The notes below the pieces were generated by a model, which was not told the DNA's origin, did not search any database, and worked only from the letters and a program-made list of their open reading frames with translations. Of a stretch of 64,000 nt of DNA, positions 23,735 through 32,440 are shown piece after piece (position 1 is the first letter of the stretch; every line of letters begins with the position of its first letter). The stretch is from positions 682,001 to 746,000 of the forward strand of contig NZ_AZUN01000001.1 in NCBI RefSeq assembly GCF_000527095.1, given 5' to 3'. The stretch is from Methylomicrobium lacus LW14 (GTDB lineage: Bacteria; Pseudomonadota; Gammaproteobacteria; Methylococcales; Methylomonadaceae). The translations under genes and the position numbers were made by a program.

Positions 23735-24346
23735 ATGCTGAAGTTATGCATCGTCGAAACGCTGGGTGAGAAGTCTTTGCTTCTCCCGCATTACCTGGGC
23801 GAAGCGCTCGTGGCCAACGCCAGAGCGAAATATCTGTTTGCGTTGTTGCAGGCGGCTAAAGCTCATGCCGAGCATCCGAACCGTCCACCAGCCGATCTGC
23901 GCGGTGAACACCAAGCCGCACAGATCAACGATGCCACCTTGGACGGCGTCGTTGCCGGCAGCCAACGCCTTGAGCCCGGACTGTACAAGGTGCCGCAAGG
24001 CACCCGCATCCATGCCGACCTATTCACCGCAGGCGGCGACATGATCCGGCCGTTGCGGGTCAAGGACGAAAAGCACAAGGTTTCGACCTTCGAAGATCGA
24101 CTCTCGTCGCAGGCCTTATTGTTAGCGGCACCGAAAGAAGACCTTGTGCACAGCGAGTATATCACCGATATCCACCGCAAGCGGGCGCGCTTCTTCCAGA
24201 ACATGTTCAAGGCCTTCGACGTGCGCTGGGAAAACACGCTGGCCAAACACAATGATGCTCTTACAGAAGGCCGCGATTTCTATCTTTGCATCGGACGACA
24301 CTTGGCGCGTGATAACCAAGAGCAGGAGCGCTACCTGTTTAGTTAA
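23735..24346 (+). CDS. hypothetical protein, not recognised
   Basis: 203 residues, cytoplasmic in composition, with no signal peptide or membrane segment. It starts MLKLCIVETLGEKSLLLPHY and has ANARAKYLFALLQAAKAHAE, then HRKRARFFQNMFKAFDVRWE. The codon use and long clean frame suggest a real protein. I do not recognise the family. It lies 64 bp upstream of the DUF2252 gene in the same direction and may be co-transcribed with it. Confidence 0.6.
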   Translation: MLKLCIVETLGEKSLLLPHYLGEALVANARAKYLFALLQAAKAHAEHPNRPPADLRGEHQAAQINDATLDGVVAGSQRLEPGLYKVPQGTRIHADLFTAGGDMIRPLRVKDEKHKVSTFEDRLSSQALLLAAPKEDLVHSEYITDIHRKRARFFQNMFKAFDVRWENTLAKHNDALTEGRDFYLCIGRHLARDNQEQERYLFS

Positions 24347-24410
24347 AAAATTATGTCAAATAGACGCAAGCTGCATAAACAACTCTAGCCAATTTTACCG
24401 GAGCAAACTC

Positions 24411-25832
24411 ATGGTCACCGCCAAGAAAAAAACAAAAAAAACGGAATCCTCCGCAGCTGCCGAAAAGGTTCAACCCATAGTCTTCCGTGCGCGCACCGAA
24501 TCTCTTGCATTCGGAAAGGAACTGCGCACAAAAGTGCCGCGCTCGAGCCATGCCGGTTGGAAAGCGCCGGCGCATCGCCGGGATCCCATAGACATTCTGG
24601 AAGAATCCAATAAGGATCGCCTGCCGGAACTGGTGCCGATACGCTACGGGCGCATGCTGCGCAGCCCCTTTACCTTCCTGCGTGGATCCGCAGGCCTGAT
24701 GGCCTACGATTTGTCGACCACGCCGGCTAGCGGTCTGCGGGTGCAGGCCTGCGGCGACTGCCATCTGATGAATTTCGGTCTTTTCGCGACCCCTGAACGC
24801 AATCTGATATTCGATATCAACGATTTCGACGAAACATTGCCCGCCCCCTGGGAATGGGATATCAAACGCCTGGCGGCCAGTTTCGTGGTCGCCGTCCGCG
24901 ATGGACATCAGAGTGACGAGGACGCCCAAGCCGTAGCCGTCGAATGCGTCCGCGCGTATCGGGAGAAATTGCGGGAGTATTCGAAGATGAATCCTTTGGA
25001 AATCTGGTACGACCGCCTGGACGCCGACACCCTGCTTGAGATGGCGCCCGATGAGAAAATTAGAAGATTCCGCGAGAGGCTGGTCGAGAAAGCGCAGCAG
25101 CGCGTCGGCGAACAACTGATGCCCAAAATTGCCGGAGCGGTGGGCGGTCGCCATCGACTGCTCGATCAGCCGCCGATCATGTTCCATGCACAAGAAGACG
25201 TGTATCAACAGCGGGTTCGCGAAGGACTTGAAGCCTATCGGTTATCGCTCTCCGACGAGCGTCGGGTGCTGTTCGACCGCTACCGCCTGGAAGACTCTGC
25301 GATCAAGGTCGTCGGCATCGGCAGCGTCGGCACGCGCTGTTTCGTCGGGCTGTTTTTCTCCGCGGAGAACCATCCTTTGCTGCTGCAGTTCAAGGAAGCC
25401 TGCCCTTCGGTATTGGAGCCCTATGCCGGACAAAGCCGCTATGACAATCACGCGCAGCGCGTGGTGATGGGGCAACGGCTGACACAATCCTCCAGCGACA
25501 TTTTTTTGGGTTGGGGCCGGGTGGCTAGTAGCGGCCGCGATTTCTTCGTACGCCAGTTGCGCGACATGAAAATGTCCGCACCGATCGAAGGCGGTACACT
25601 CCAGCAGTTTTACCTTTATGCCGAACTCTGCGGCTGGACCCTGGCCCGCGCTCATGCCCGGTCGGGAGATGCGGCAATGATCAGCGGCTATTTGGGTAAA
25701 TCGGACAGCTTCGATCAGGCGATCAGCACATTCGCTATGGACTATGCGGACCAGACCGAGCGCGATCACGCGGCCTTGGTCGAAGCGGTCAACTCCGGGC
25801 GAGTCAAGGCGATTATCGAGGAAAACGAGTGA
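24411..25832 (+). CDS. DUF2252 family protein
   Basis: 473 residues from the ATG at 24411, which follows an ACCGGAG site. The N-terminus is lysine-rich (VTAKKKTKKTESS). Diagnostic DUF2252 segments are RYGRMLRSPFTFLRGSAGLM, GDCHLMNFGLFATPERNLIF followed by DINDFDETLPAPWEWDIKRL, and VGIGSVGTRCFVGLFF. The HxxN and DFDE residues recall the catalytic loops of aminoglycoside phosphotransferase/protein-kinase-like folds, so a phosphotransferase is suspected. Substrate unknown. Confidence 0.9.
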   Translation: MVTAKKKTKKTESSAAAEKVQPIVFRARTESLAFGKELRTKVPRSSHAGWKAPAHRRDPIDILEESNKDRLPELVPIRYGRMLRSPFTFLRGSAGLMAYDLSTTPASGLRVQACGDCHLMNFGLFATPERNLIFDINDFDETLPAPWEWDIKRLAASFVVAVRDGHQSDEDAQAVAVECVRAYREKLREYSKMNPLEIWYDRLDADTLLEMAPDEKIRRFRERLVEKAQQRVGEQLMPKIAGAVGGRHRLLDQPPIMFHAQEDVYQQRVREGLEAYRLSLSDERRVLFDRYRLEDSAIKVVGIGSVGTRCFVGLFFSAENHPLLLQFKEACPSVLEPYAGQSRYDNHAQRVVMGQRLTQSSSDIFLGWGRVASSGRDFFVRQLRDMKMSAPIEGGTLQQFYLYAELCGWTLARAHARSGDAAMISGYLGKSDSFDQAISTFAMDYADQTERDHAALVEAVNSGRVKAIIEENE

Positions 25833-25876
25833 TCAACGCATTCGTTCGTGCCTAAATCTTAGAAAAAGAAGCGGCC

Positions 25877-26596
25877 ATGAAAAAACACGGCATGACCCGC
25901 AGGGAATGGCTCGTCGGCGCGAGTTGTCTCGGTTTGGGCATGATCCCAGCCTGTGCAACTCAAGAGCCTCGCTCCGGCTCCGTCAGTCTGGAGCCTTATC
26001 CACGCAATGCAGTCGAGGGGCTGCTCCGCTTGAAGGCCGGTAACCGGCGCTTCATGGATGATCAGTCTATCCATACGCATGAAAATGCTTCCTGGCGCCA
26101 TCGATTGGTGCAGGAACAGAAGCCCTTTGCGACGATTCTCGGGTGCAGCGATTCGCGCGTGCCGCCCGAGATGATTTTCGACGTGGGTTTCGGCGATGTC
26201 TTCACGATCAGGCTTGCCGGCAATATCATCGCGGAAGACGTAGTCGGCACTCTGCAATATGGCGTGGCTCATCTCCATACGCCGCTGGTGGTGGTGATGG
26301 GCCATGAAAACTGCGGGGCAGTCACCGCCGCAGTCGAGGAAATGCTCGGTAAGCCCAGGGAACTTGAACATATCGAAGCCTTGCTGGCTTTAATCAGGCC
26401 GGGCCTATCGAAGCTTGATCTGAAACTCGATCACAAGGCATTGCTGAACGCCGCCGTGGAAGCAAATGTGCGCTGGTCGATGCAGCAACTGACCGCTCTT
26501 TCGGAAGCGAAGAGGGCTCTGCGAGAGAAACGCGTAACCTTGATTGGAGGAGTCTATGAGTTGAATACTGGACAGGTGCGGTTTCTCGATTATTAG
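25877..26596 (+). CDS. beta-class carbonic anhydrase with an export signal
   Basis: 239 residues. The zinc and catalytic set is complete: Cys90-Ser-Asp92-Ser-Arg94 (CSDSR), His143 and Cys146 (GHENCGAV). The N-terminus has a twin-arginine signal (TRREWLVGASCLGLGM) that ends in a possible lipobox (IPAC). So the enzyme is likely exported by Tat and perhaps lipid-anchored, converting CO2 and bicarbonate in the periplasm. It lies 44 bp after DUF2252. Confidence 0.92.
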   Translation: MKKHGMTRREWLVGASCLGLGMIPACATQEPRSGSVSLEPYPRNAVEGLLRLKAGNRRFMDDQSIHTHENASWRHRLVQEQKPFATILGCSDSRVPPEMIFDVGFGDVFTIRLAGNIIAEDVVGTLQYGVAHLHTPLVVVMGHENCGAVTAAVEEMLGKPRELEHIEALLALIRPGLSKLDLKLDHKALLNAAVEANVRWSMQQLTALSEAKRALREKRVTLIGGVYELNTGQVRFLDY

Positions 26597-27025
26597 TGTT
26601 GGAGGTGGTTCTTGACATCCAAAAATGAACGAGTGTATGTTAGCCCAACCTATCTTCGGTAATTCTTCACGGGGGTTCTCGTGCGCGCTCTTAAGCTTAT
26701 TGGCTGTCCGAAGGTCGCGGCGATTTCGGCTGACGCCATCGCGCTGTGGTTGCAATCCACGCGTACCGTGGACCGGGTCGCTGAGCTTGGGTCGTTAGAT
26801 CGCTATGCCGATTTTCCTCGAACCTTCCATGAACGCGGAACAGACTCGGTGGCTCCAATTTTGCTTACTGGAATGGCTTCGGCGATCTAGTCAAAGGAAT
26901 CGATCAAGGTTGCACTTTCAAATTGCCTGGCAGAGAGTATTTCTTACACGATTTTATTATCGGGCATGACGTGATACGGTTTCTGTCGATAGTCGTTGAG
27001 TATTTTCCAATCCAGCTTGACAAAC
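26597..27025. other. intergenic region, no supported gene
   Basis: About 430 bp. A short open frame at 26681-26890 (69 codons) shows no recognisable domain, no ribosome-binding site and an uneven residue composition, so I do not call it. No terminator or repeat was seen. Confidence 0.5.
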
Positions 27026-27754
27026 TTACTGCGGCAGAACCGCCAAATTATCTAGATAACCGTTTTTCCTGGCCAGATAGTCATCGACAAATGCTTGCAT
27101 CGACTCAGATTCATAACCATTCAACACACTGATCGCTAGTTTTTTAAAGCCTGTGCCAACCACATTTTCGCCCGTCTTGATCTGAAAGTGTAAAAAAGCC
27201 GAAGCGCGTTTGCCATTGACTTCCATCTTCGGTTCCATCATTTCCACGGACGCTTGCCGAAAATCAAGATGATCAAATGACAGGGTCATGCTTTCGTAAA
27301 TCACCAGCGGCCGAGTGAGGCTGAACATAACGTTTTCCTTAGCTAATAACGGAACCAGCACATAGGGGAAATTTTGTCCTGAGAAAGCCACATAATCGCG
27401 AGTAAAGCTTTCAATCAATGCTGAATCCCGACTAATGCTTCCCGAACGTTCGATCTGCAAATAGGTTTTACCCTGATTGTCGTTCACATCAATCTGCGCG
27501 GCATCGGTATCGGGAAAGTTCAACAGCACACCATGCCCGACCATGCCAGAAAAGATAAAGTGCATATTTTGGCTAAGGCCATATTTCTCCAATGCCAGTG
27601 AAAAAAGCAAATCGCCGGGTACGCAAAAACGTTTGGCATCAACATCGTGTAAAGGGTTGAAATCATGCGCCACTTCTTTGGCGAACATACTGGCTTGTTC
27701 GGCGGCAATACTGACGCTGCCATCATGATTTCTATAAAATTCTTTTAAAAACAT
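27026..27754 (-). CDS. DUF3581 family protein
   Basis: 242 residues from the ATG at 27754, where the family begins (MFLKEFYRNHDG); the frame extends 15 codons upstream without support. EQASMFAKEVAHDFNPLHDV, AKRFCVPGDLLFSLALEKYG and MHFIFSGMVGHGVLLN mark DUF3581, a gammaproteobacterial family with a hot-dog-like pattern (acyl-thioester type). Reaction unknown. It faces the channel gene at 27967 divergently. Confidence 0.88.
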   Translation of the reverse strand: MFLKEFYRNHDGSVSIAAEQASMFAKEVAHDFNPLHDVDAKRFCVPGDLLFSLALEKYGLSQNMHFIFSGMVGHGVLLNFPDTDAAQIDVNDNQGKTYLQIERSGSISRDSALIESFTRDYVAFSGQNFPYVLVPLLAKENVMFSLTRPLVIYESMTLSFDHLDFRQASVEMMEPKMEVNGKRASAFLHFQIKTGENVVGTGFKKLAISVLNGYESESMQAFVDDYLARKNGYLDNLAVLPQ

Positions 27755-27829
27755 AATGTTATTGGCTAATACTGGTAAAAAAACAGATAATTCTACCATA
27801 CAGCCTGATACGTTTCACGTAATGACTTC

Positions 27830-27907
27830 CTAAGCGACATGAATTGTGTTATCTGTAAATCAAATTCAACTATTTAAAAAAGTCGCTTAGTTGTGTGTCC
27901 GTATAAT
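27830..27907 (+). promoter_or_regulatory. candidate promoter and operator of the TMEM175-like gene
   Basis: A consensus -10 box TATAAT lies at 27902-27907, with only a weak -35. Directly upstream, CTAAGCGAC (27830-27838) and GTCGCTTAG (27882-27890) form a perfect 9-bp inverted repeat 43 bases apart that could be an operator shared with the divergent DUF3581 gene. Confidence 0.45.
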
Positions 27908-27966
27908 ACGAGGGAAAGATCAATTTGCGACACAACGATCGCTGAAACGGTTTGCGAGACTGGACA

Positions 27967-28626
27967 ATGCTAAAAGAACTTCTCTCATCAGGCTCTACCG
28001 GTTCCTTCGGCCTCGACCGCTGCAAAGCACTGGTAGACGGTGTATTTGCCATCGTCGTTACGCTGTTGGTTCTGGGTATCGATGTCCCTACCGATCACCG
28101 CTTTTCCGAACAAGGACTTATTGCATTTCTGGGGCGTATTGGCTTTGATCTGCTTATCTACGCGGTCAGTTTCTGGCTTGCAGGCACGTATTGGGTCCAA
28201 CACGCTGCCATTATGCATTTTTTTCGGAACGGAAGCCGAACACTGGTTTGGCTCAACCTTTTTTTTCTGTTCCCTGTCACACTGCTACCGTTCATCACGG
28301 AGCTCAAAGGCGCCTATCGCGACGAGCCATTGGTTACGCTGCTGTTTGGCGGTGTACAAATTGTCATTGGGCTTGCTCTGATCGCTCTCTGGAGATATGC
28401 GGTTTTGCATCCCCATCTGCTCACCCACAAGATCGAAGAAGACACCCGACGACAGGTAACACGACGAATGATTGTAAGCCCAATTATTATCAGTTTGATA
28501 GCCATCCCCGTTTCATTCCTGAGTTTGCATCTCAGTACGATAATCTTCCTGAGCATTCCGTTATATTACCTGTTCCACCCTATGCTTGACCGAAATTGGT
28601 CCAATTCCGAAATGAGTGAAGAATGA
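27967..28626 (+). CDS. TMEM175-family (DUF1211) ion channel-like membrane protein
   Basis: 219 residues from the ATG at 27967 (a TTG at 27952 is the alternative). About five to six hydrophobic helices. The first helix contains GLDRCKALVDGVFAIVVTLL, the bacterial form of the TMEM175 pore signature (RxxxFxDGVFAIxxTLL). Later segments LVWLNLFFLFPVTLLPF are typical. Bacterial TMEM175 proteins conduct K+ or other monovalent cations in the inner membrane. Confidence 0.88.
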   Translation: MLKELLSSGSTGSFGLDRCKALVDGVFAIVVTLLVLGIDVPTDHRFSEQGLIAFLGRIGFDLLIYAVSFWLAGTYWVQHAAIMHFFRNGSRTLVWLNLFFLFPVTLLPFITELKGAYRDEPLVTLLFGGVQIVIGLALIALWRYAVLHPHLLTHKIEEDTRRQVTRRMIVSPIIISLIAIPVSFLSLHLSTIIFLSIPLYYLFHPMLDRNWSNSEMSEE

Positions 28627-28729
28627 CCGATGCCTTAGTGCGGCCGGATTTGTTGCTGGAGACAAGCCCAGACGCCTTCGGCTTGTCGGTAGCGATCAGG
28701 AGGCACGCCGTTTAATACACTTACGCCCT

Positions 28730-28826
28730 TCATGGAAAGCTGTGCTTTGTGATCGGTGCTTTGGTGGGTTACATTACTGAGCTTCTCTCCCTTGAAGTTG
28801 ATTTCCGGATTGCGTCCGTCCAGCCT
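28730..28826 (-). pseudogene. IS5-family transposase fragment
   Basis: On the reverse strand the codons read LDGRNPEINFKGEKLSNVTH then QST. This matches the internal part of IS5-type transposases (GRNPExxFxGExRSNxTHxSTTDP). Flanking codons do not continue the transposase, and the conserved TTDPEA has lost residues (STDHKAQ), so this is a degraded fragment of about 30 codons. The larger frame around it (28635-28991) has no other recognisable content. Confidence 0.55.
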
Positions 28827-29004
28827 GCTTGTCCGGACCGTTGCGCTATCAGCTGGCGTTCGCTGCAAAAAGGGGGGAGCACTTGCAAAAGCAACACGCA
28901 AAGAGAAAGGGTAAAGATTTGATCCCGTTTTTTTGATTTGGAAACCGGATGAGCCCGAAAAAGACCGCTGAGGCGACCTTTTCGGACGCATCCGGAAAAC
29001 AGGA

Positions 29005-29442
29005 CTAATCTTTAAGCTTGATAGTCACGCCCTGAGTCCCAAAAGCGAACTTCAAACCCTGACCGCTTCCGGTCAGTTCGAGCACTACACCATGCTCGTT
29101 TTTCAGCGCTATCGCCCCTTTGCCACCGGCGATGGTTGCGCCTGCTTTCACTCCGTGATAAGTGCCGTTGAAGTCCTCCAAATGCTTCAAGTTATATACG
29201 ATTCCGGCTGCGGAAAATTTGGAAATGCCGACGTCGGCCAAGCTAAGCCCCTTGATGTCGAAGTTGTGCTCGGCACCCTCGAAAGTCATGACACCACCTC
29301 CCCAGCTCCAGCCGATCCCTGCGGCTACAGAACCTACGTTGAGGTTAACCGTTCCACTGATTTTCGTAGGCTTTGCTATCGACGAAGAAGAAAACATCAC
29401 GATGCTCATGATGGCTACCAAAGTGTAAATGAATTTACGCAT
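29005..29442 (-). CDS. exported DUF1134 (EipA-like) protein
   Basis: 145 residues from the ATG at 29442, where a signal peptide begins (RKFIYTLVAIMSIVMFSSSS, then IAKP). The mature part VAAGIGWSWGGGVMTFEG, GLSLADVGISKFSAAGIVYN and LKNEHGVVLELTGSGQGLKF is the DUF1134 pattern. EipA in Brucella is a periplasmic protein needed for envelope integrity. Here the function is inferred only from that family. A poly-purine TTTTATTTTATTTTATTTTA repeat lies just upstream of the start (about 29450-29475). Confidence 0.8.
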   Translation of the reverse strand: MRKFIYTLVAIMSIVMFSSSSIAKPTKISGTVNLNVGSVAAGIGWSWGGGVMTFEGAEHNFDIKGLSLADVGISKFSAAGIVYNLKHLEDFNGTYHGVKAGATIAGGKGAIALKNEHGVVLELTGSGQGLKFAFGTQGVTIKLKD

Positions 29443-29678
29443 GTCTATCTCCAAATAAAATAAAATAAAATAAAAATTTAACTTACATCGTGGTTCCTGC
29501 TGTGGGCAGAATAAACGCGTGTAAGGGGTTATCATTCATCGAGTTATATTGATTCATCAATAAACTGGTCAGAATTCTGGGTAACTTCATTGCAATCCAT
29601 TGATTGCAATTGTTAATAAATGGTATCGATCGGTATTGAAAATATAAAATACCTTACTTTCTCTATGGATAAAAACCG

Positions 29679-30100
29679 TTAGGGCTTGGTTTCGGCATGT
29701 GAATTGCTTGAGAGTACAAAAACCTGCTGTTCGAAAACGTTTTGCACAATAAACAGCATCACAAAACAGATCAGCGCACCGAGGATTGGACTGGCGACCC
29801 AGGTGCCCGCGATTTGGGTAAGGGAGGCGAGGTCCGTCGGCGAATCGCTGAAGACGTTCCAGCCGACGATGCCGCCAACGACCGCCTGCGTGGTCGAAAC
29901 CGGCCGGCCCCATTTGGTCATTGCGTACACGGTCAGCGCGGCCGATAACGCGACGGTAAAGGATCCCGGTAAGGCATTGACTGCGCCGAGCTTGCCGAGA
30001 CCATCCGAGGCGCCGGCACCACTGATCACCGCGCCCAGCACGACGAACACCGCGCACAGGATCGCCGCGGTGCGGAAACGCAGCATGCGGCTGGAAACTC
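29679..30100 (-). pseudogene. PiT-family inorganic phosphate transporter, internal fragment
   Basis: About 135 codons: MLRFRTAAILCAVFVVLGAV, ALPGSFTVALSAALTVYAMT, PVSTTQAVVGGIVGWNVFSD, then a stop after 36 further residues. These are the second to fourth membrane segments of PiT (PF01384) proteins, which normally have about 340-400 residues. The first 60 residues with the GANDVANAxG motif and the whole second half are missing. The 5' side joins directly to a DUF47 fragment in another frame. It cannot be a working transporter. Confidence 0.8.
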
Positions 30101-30439
30101 CGATTTCTCGATACCCAGTAGCGTGAAGTGCCCGTTCATCCGGTCGAGCAAATGGTCCAACTCAGACAGCAGACTCAGGATGTCGGCCGAAGTGTCGGGC
30201 AGAAGCATCTCGCTGTACAGAGTTAACCCGATAGTCGAACGCAGGCCGTCGCCCCTCGTTTCGAAAGCGGAGATCTGTTGCAGTTTGTCTTCGGCCGTCT
30301 CAGTCCAGCCTTCCTTAAGATAGGCAATCATGCCTTCCTGATAGGCTAAAATCGCCATCGAAACCACATCCAAAAACTCCTGGATCTGCGACTGCACGAG
30401 GCGGGTTGTGCGAAAAGGGGAGAGCTTGAATTCAGCCAT
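30095..30439 (-). pseudogene. DUF47 (PhoU-like) protein, truncated and fused out of frame to the PiT fragment
   Basis: About 113 codons resemble the first half of DUF47/TIGR00153 proteins: EFKLSPFRTTRLVQSQIQEF, SAFETRGDGLRSTIGLTLYS, LLSELDHLLDRMNGHFTLLG. The family is about 215 residues and is normally followed by a PiT transporter. Here the frame breaks near 30100 and continues into nonsense, because the PiT frame begins at that point. One deletion between DUF47 and PiT explains both truncated genes. Confidence 0.75.
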
Positions 30440-30443
30440 GAGA

Positions 30444-31343
30444 TTATTCCTCTGCTAAGGTTTTTCGCGCCTGTTCCAATAAAGCGCGTTGCTCATCAGT
30501 CATTCCGGGGAATTCAAGATCGAGATTGCGCAATGTCGAGGTGACAATGTCGGCGATCACGGCGCGACTCGCCCATTTGTTATCGGCCGGCACGATATAC
30601 CAGGGTGCCCATTTGGTGCTGGTCGCACTGATGGCTTTTTCGTAGGCATCGACATAATCATCCCAATAGCCGCGCTCGTTAAGATCGGCGAGCGAAAATT
30701 TCCAGTTTTTTTCGGGGTGTTCGAGCCTGTCCATGAAGCGTTGTTTCTGTTCTTCCTTCGAAACGTGCAGAAAAAACTTCAACACGACCGTCCCATTGCG
30801 TACCAGATGTCGCTCGAAAGCGTTGATGTCGTCATAACGCGCTTCCCAAAATGCCTTGCCGTGCTTGCCGTCCGGGAGCTTTTGTTGTTCCAGAACTTCC
30901 TTGTGAACTTTGACCACCAGCACGTCTTCGTAGTAGGAGCGGTTGAAAATACCGATGCGGCCGCGTTCGGGCAGGGATTTCATATAGCGCCAGAGGTAGT
31001 TATGGTCCAGTTCCTCGTCCGACGGCTTCTTGAAACTGAAAACCTGGCAGCCTTGGGGATTGACGCCGGACATCACGTGCCGGATGGTGCCGTCCTTGCC
31101 TGCCGCATCCATCGCCTGCAAGACGATCAACAAGGCGTAGCGGTCATCCGCGTAAAGTAATTGCTGACATTCGGCCAACTCTTCAATGCTGGTTTGCAAA
31201 ATCTCGTTGGCTCGCTCCTTGATGAATTTCTTGCCTATGGATTTGAATTCACCGGTTTGCTCCCACCCGGTGTGGTAATCCTTGAGCCGGATTTTGGTAT
31301 CCGGTTTAACCTTGAATAAATCGATGATGTCTTTTCTAATCAT
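30444..31343 (-). CDS. polyphosphate kinase 2 family protein (PPK2)
   Basis: 299 residues. Walker A-like QAMDAAGKDGTIRHVM at about 77-92; NRSYYEDVLVVKVH and FLHVSKEEQKQRFMDRL in the middle; KNWKFSLADLNERGYWDDY in the lid. These place it in the PPK2 family, probably class I or III, which transfers phosphate from polyphosphate to ADP or AMP (or the reverse). It is intact, although both flanking genes are broken, which suggests selection to keep it. It is upstream of the DUF47 remnant, a common phosphate-metabolism context. Confidence 0.92.
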   Translation of the reverse strand: MIRKDIIDLFKVKPDTKIRLKDYHTGWEQTGEFKSIGKKFIKERANEILQTSIEELAECQQLLYADDRYALLIVLQAMDAAGKDGTIRHVMSGVNPQGCQVFSFKKPSDEELDHNYLWRYMKSLPERGRIGIFNRSYYEDVLVVKVHKEVLEQQKLPDGKHGKAFWEARYDDINAFERHLVRNGTVVLKFFLHVSKEEQKQRFMDRLEHPEKNWKFSLADLNERGYWDDYVDAYEKAISATSTKWAPWYIVPADNKWASRAVIADIVTSTLRNLDLEFPGMTDEQRALLEQARKTLAEE

Positions 31344-31370
31344 GGCAACTCTCCTGGCGCGGCTTGAGGT

Positions 31371-31950
31371 TTATTGGACATTACGGCCCGGTAAGTATTG
31401 ATAGGCGAGCTGTTCAATGTCCTTGCCGTAGCGCTCGTAATCCGGCGAATCGGCACGGCTGTAATTCCAGTTTTTATAGAGGCCGGTGATCTTGGTAAAA
31501 AAATCCCGGGCTTCGTTTTTATCCTGAAACTTGAAGTCCGCCGCAATCAGCTTTTTTAACAGTCCGAAATTCGCGAGCTGGCGCTCGCGCGGCATGCAGG
31601 CATCGACTTCGTCAAAGGCATCCTGCTGCAAATACACCATGTCCAGTAGCATCGATTTTTGCCACTCGCTGAAATCTTCGAGGGTAATACCTTCTTCGCC
31701 GGTGACCTGCATGATTTGATAAATGCTGTCGCCACGCTCCAGCAAGGCCATCATGTTTTTGACGTCATTAACCCAGTCGATCGTCAGTTCTGGTCCTCCG
31801 TCAATCGGATCGCCGGAACCCCGGAATATCCTTCCTAGAATGTTCGGTGAATACACCACGTTTCCAGGCTGCGTCCGAGAAAATTGACCGTGGCGCCTGT
31901 GGACAGGCCCTTGCCGCCGGAAAACACCTGAAGACTGACAAATATCGCGG
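31371..31950 (-). pseudogene. V/A-type ATPase fusion scar: start of subunit B joined to end of subunit A
   Basis: Reading the reverse strand from about 31950, one frame gives SLQVFSGGKGLSTGATVNFL then GRSLE, which continues after a frame change near 31860 as VVYSPNILGRIFRGSGDPID then GGPE. This is the N-terminal region of subunit B of V/A-type ATPases. It joins directly to MMALLERGDSIYQIMQVTG and LQQDAFDEVDACMPRERQ, the C-terminus of subunit A. The central nucleotide-binding parts of both are missing. A simple deletion would need B upstream of A. No other ATPase genes are seen nearby. Confidence 0.75.
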
Positions 31951-32094
31951 TCCAGATCGACAACTTACGCCAACGAACTCTCACCTGAGCGAGATGATTT
32001 TCGCCTACGTTGAAGGGCAGCGAAGGCAGGGCGACTCTCTGTATGTCAGAATGACGGATTAGCTAGGGCATTGTATTCTTGCGTAAACAAGTCT

Positions 32095-32312
32095 CGCTAT
32101 TGGACTTTGGTCCAACGCCCGGAGGTATCTTTCCTGTTTCTTGTTAATTGATTGCATGCATGCATGCAGCAGGGAAGTAGTGAGTCGAATCATCAAATGA
32201 AATTGCCTTGTATCAAATCGAAGGTATCAGCGGCTTATACCCGCGATGATGACAAAAAAGTCGAGGCATTCGGGTGGGTGTAGGCACTTGGACTAAAGTC
32301 CAATAGCGCGGT
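32095..32312. repeat. possible MITE-like element flanked by inverted 21-bp repeats
   Basis: CGCTATTGGACTTTGGTCCA near 32097-32116 and its inverse near 32288-32312 (TTGGACTAAAGTCCAATAGC) flank about 220 bp of non-coding DNA. Each arm is itself nearly palindromic. The right copy continues as GGCGCAGGAATATAGTGATG. Similar single copies lie at about 21734 and 37613. Small size, inverted ends and absence of a gene fit a miniature mobile element, but a pair of regulatory repeats is also possible. Confidence 0.5.
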
Positions 32313-32440
32313 CGGCTGGCGCAGGAATATAGTGATGACATGTCATCTTGAGATTAACTGATTCGTCTTCTGACAAGCGGAAGACATCGCTGAGTATTCA
32401 CTGTTTGCTTTCTGGGTGTTGATCATATGGAGCCTTCGTA

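Noticed and set aside
26681..26890. Short open frame between carbonic anhydrase and DUF3581
   Set aside because: No family, no ribosome-binding site; could be a remnant, but support is too weak.
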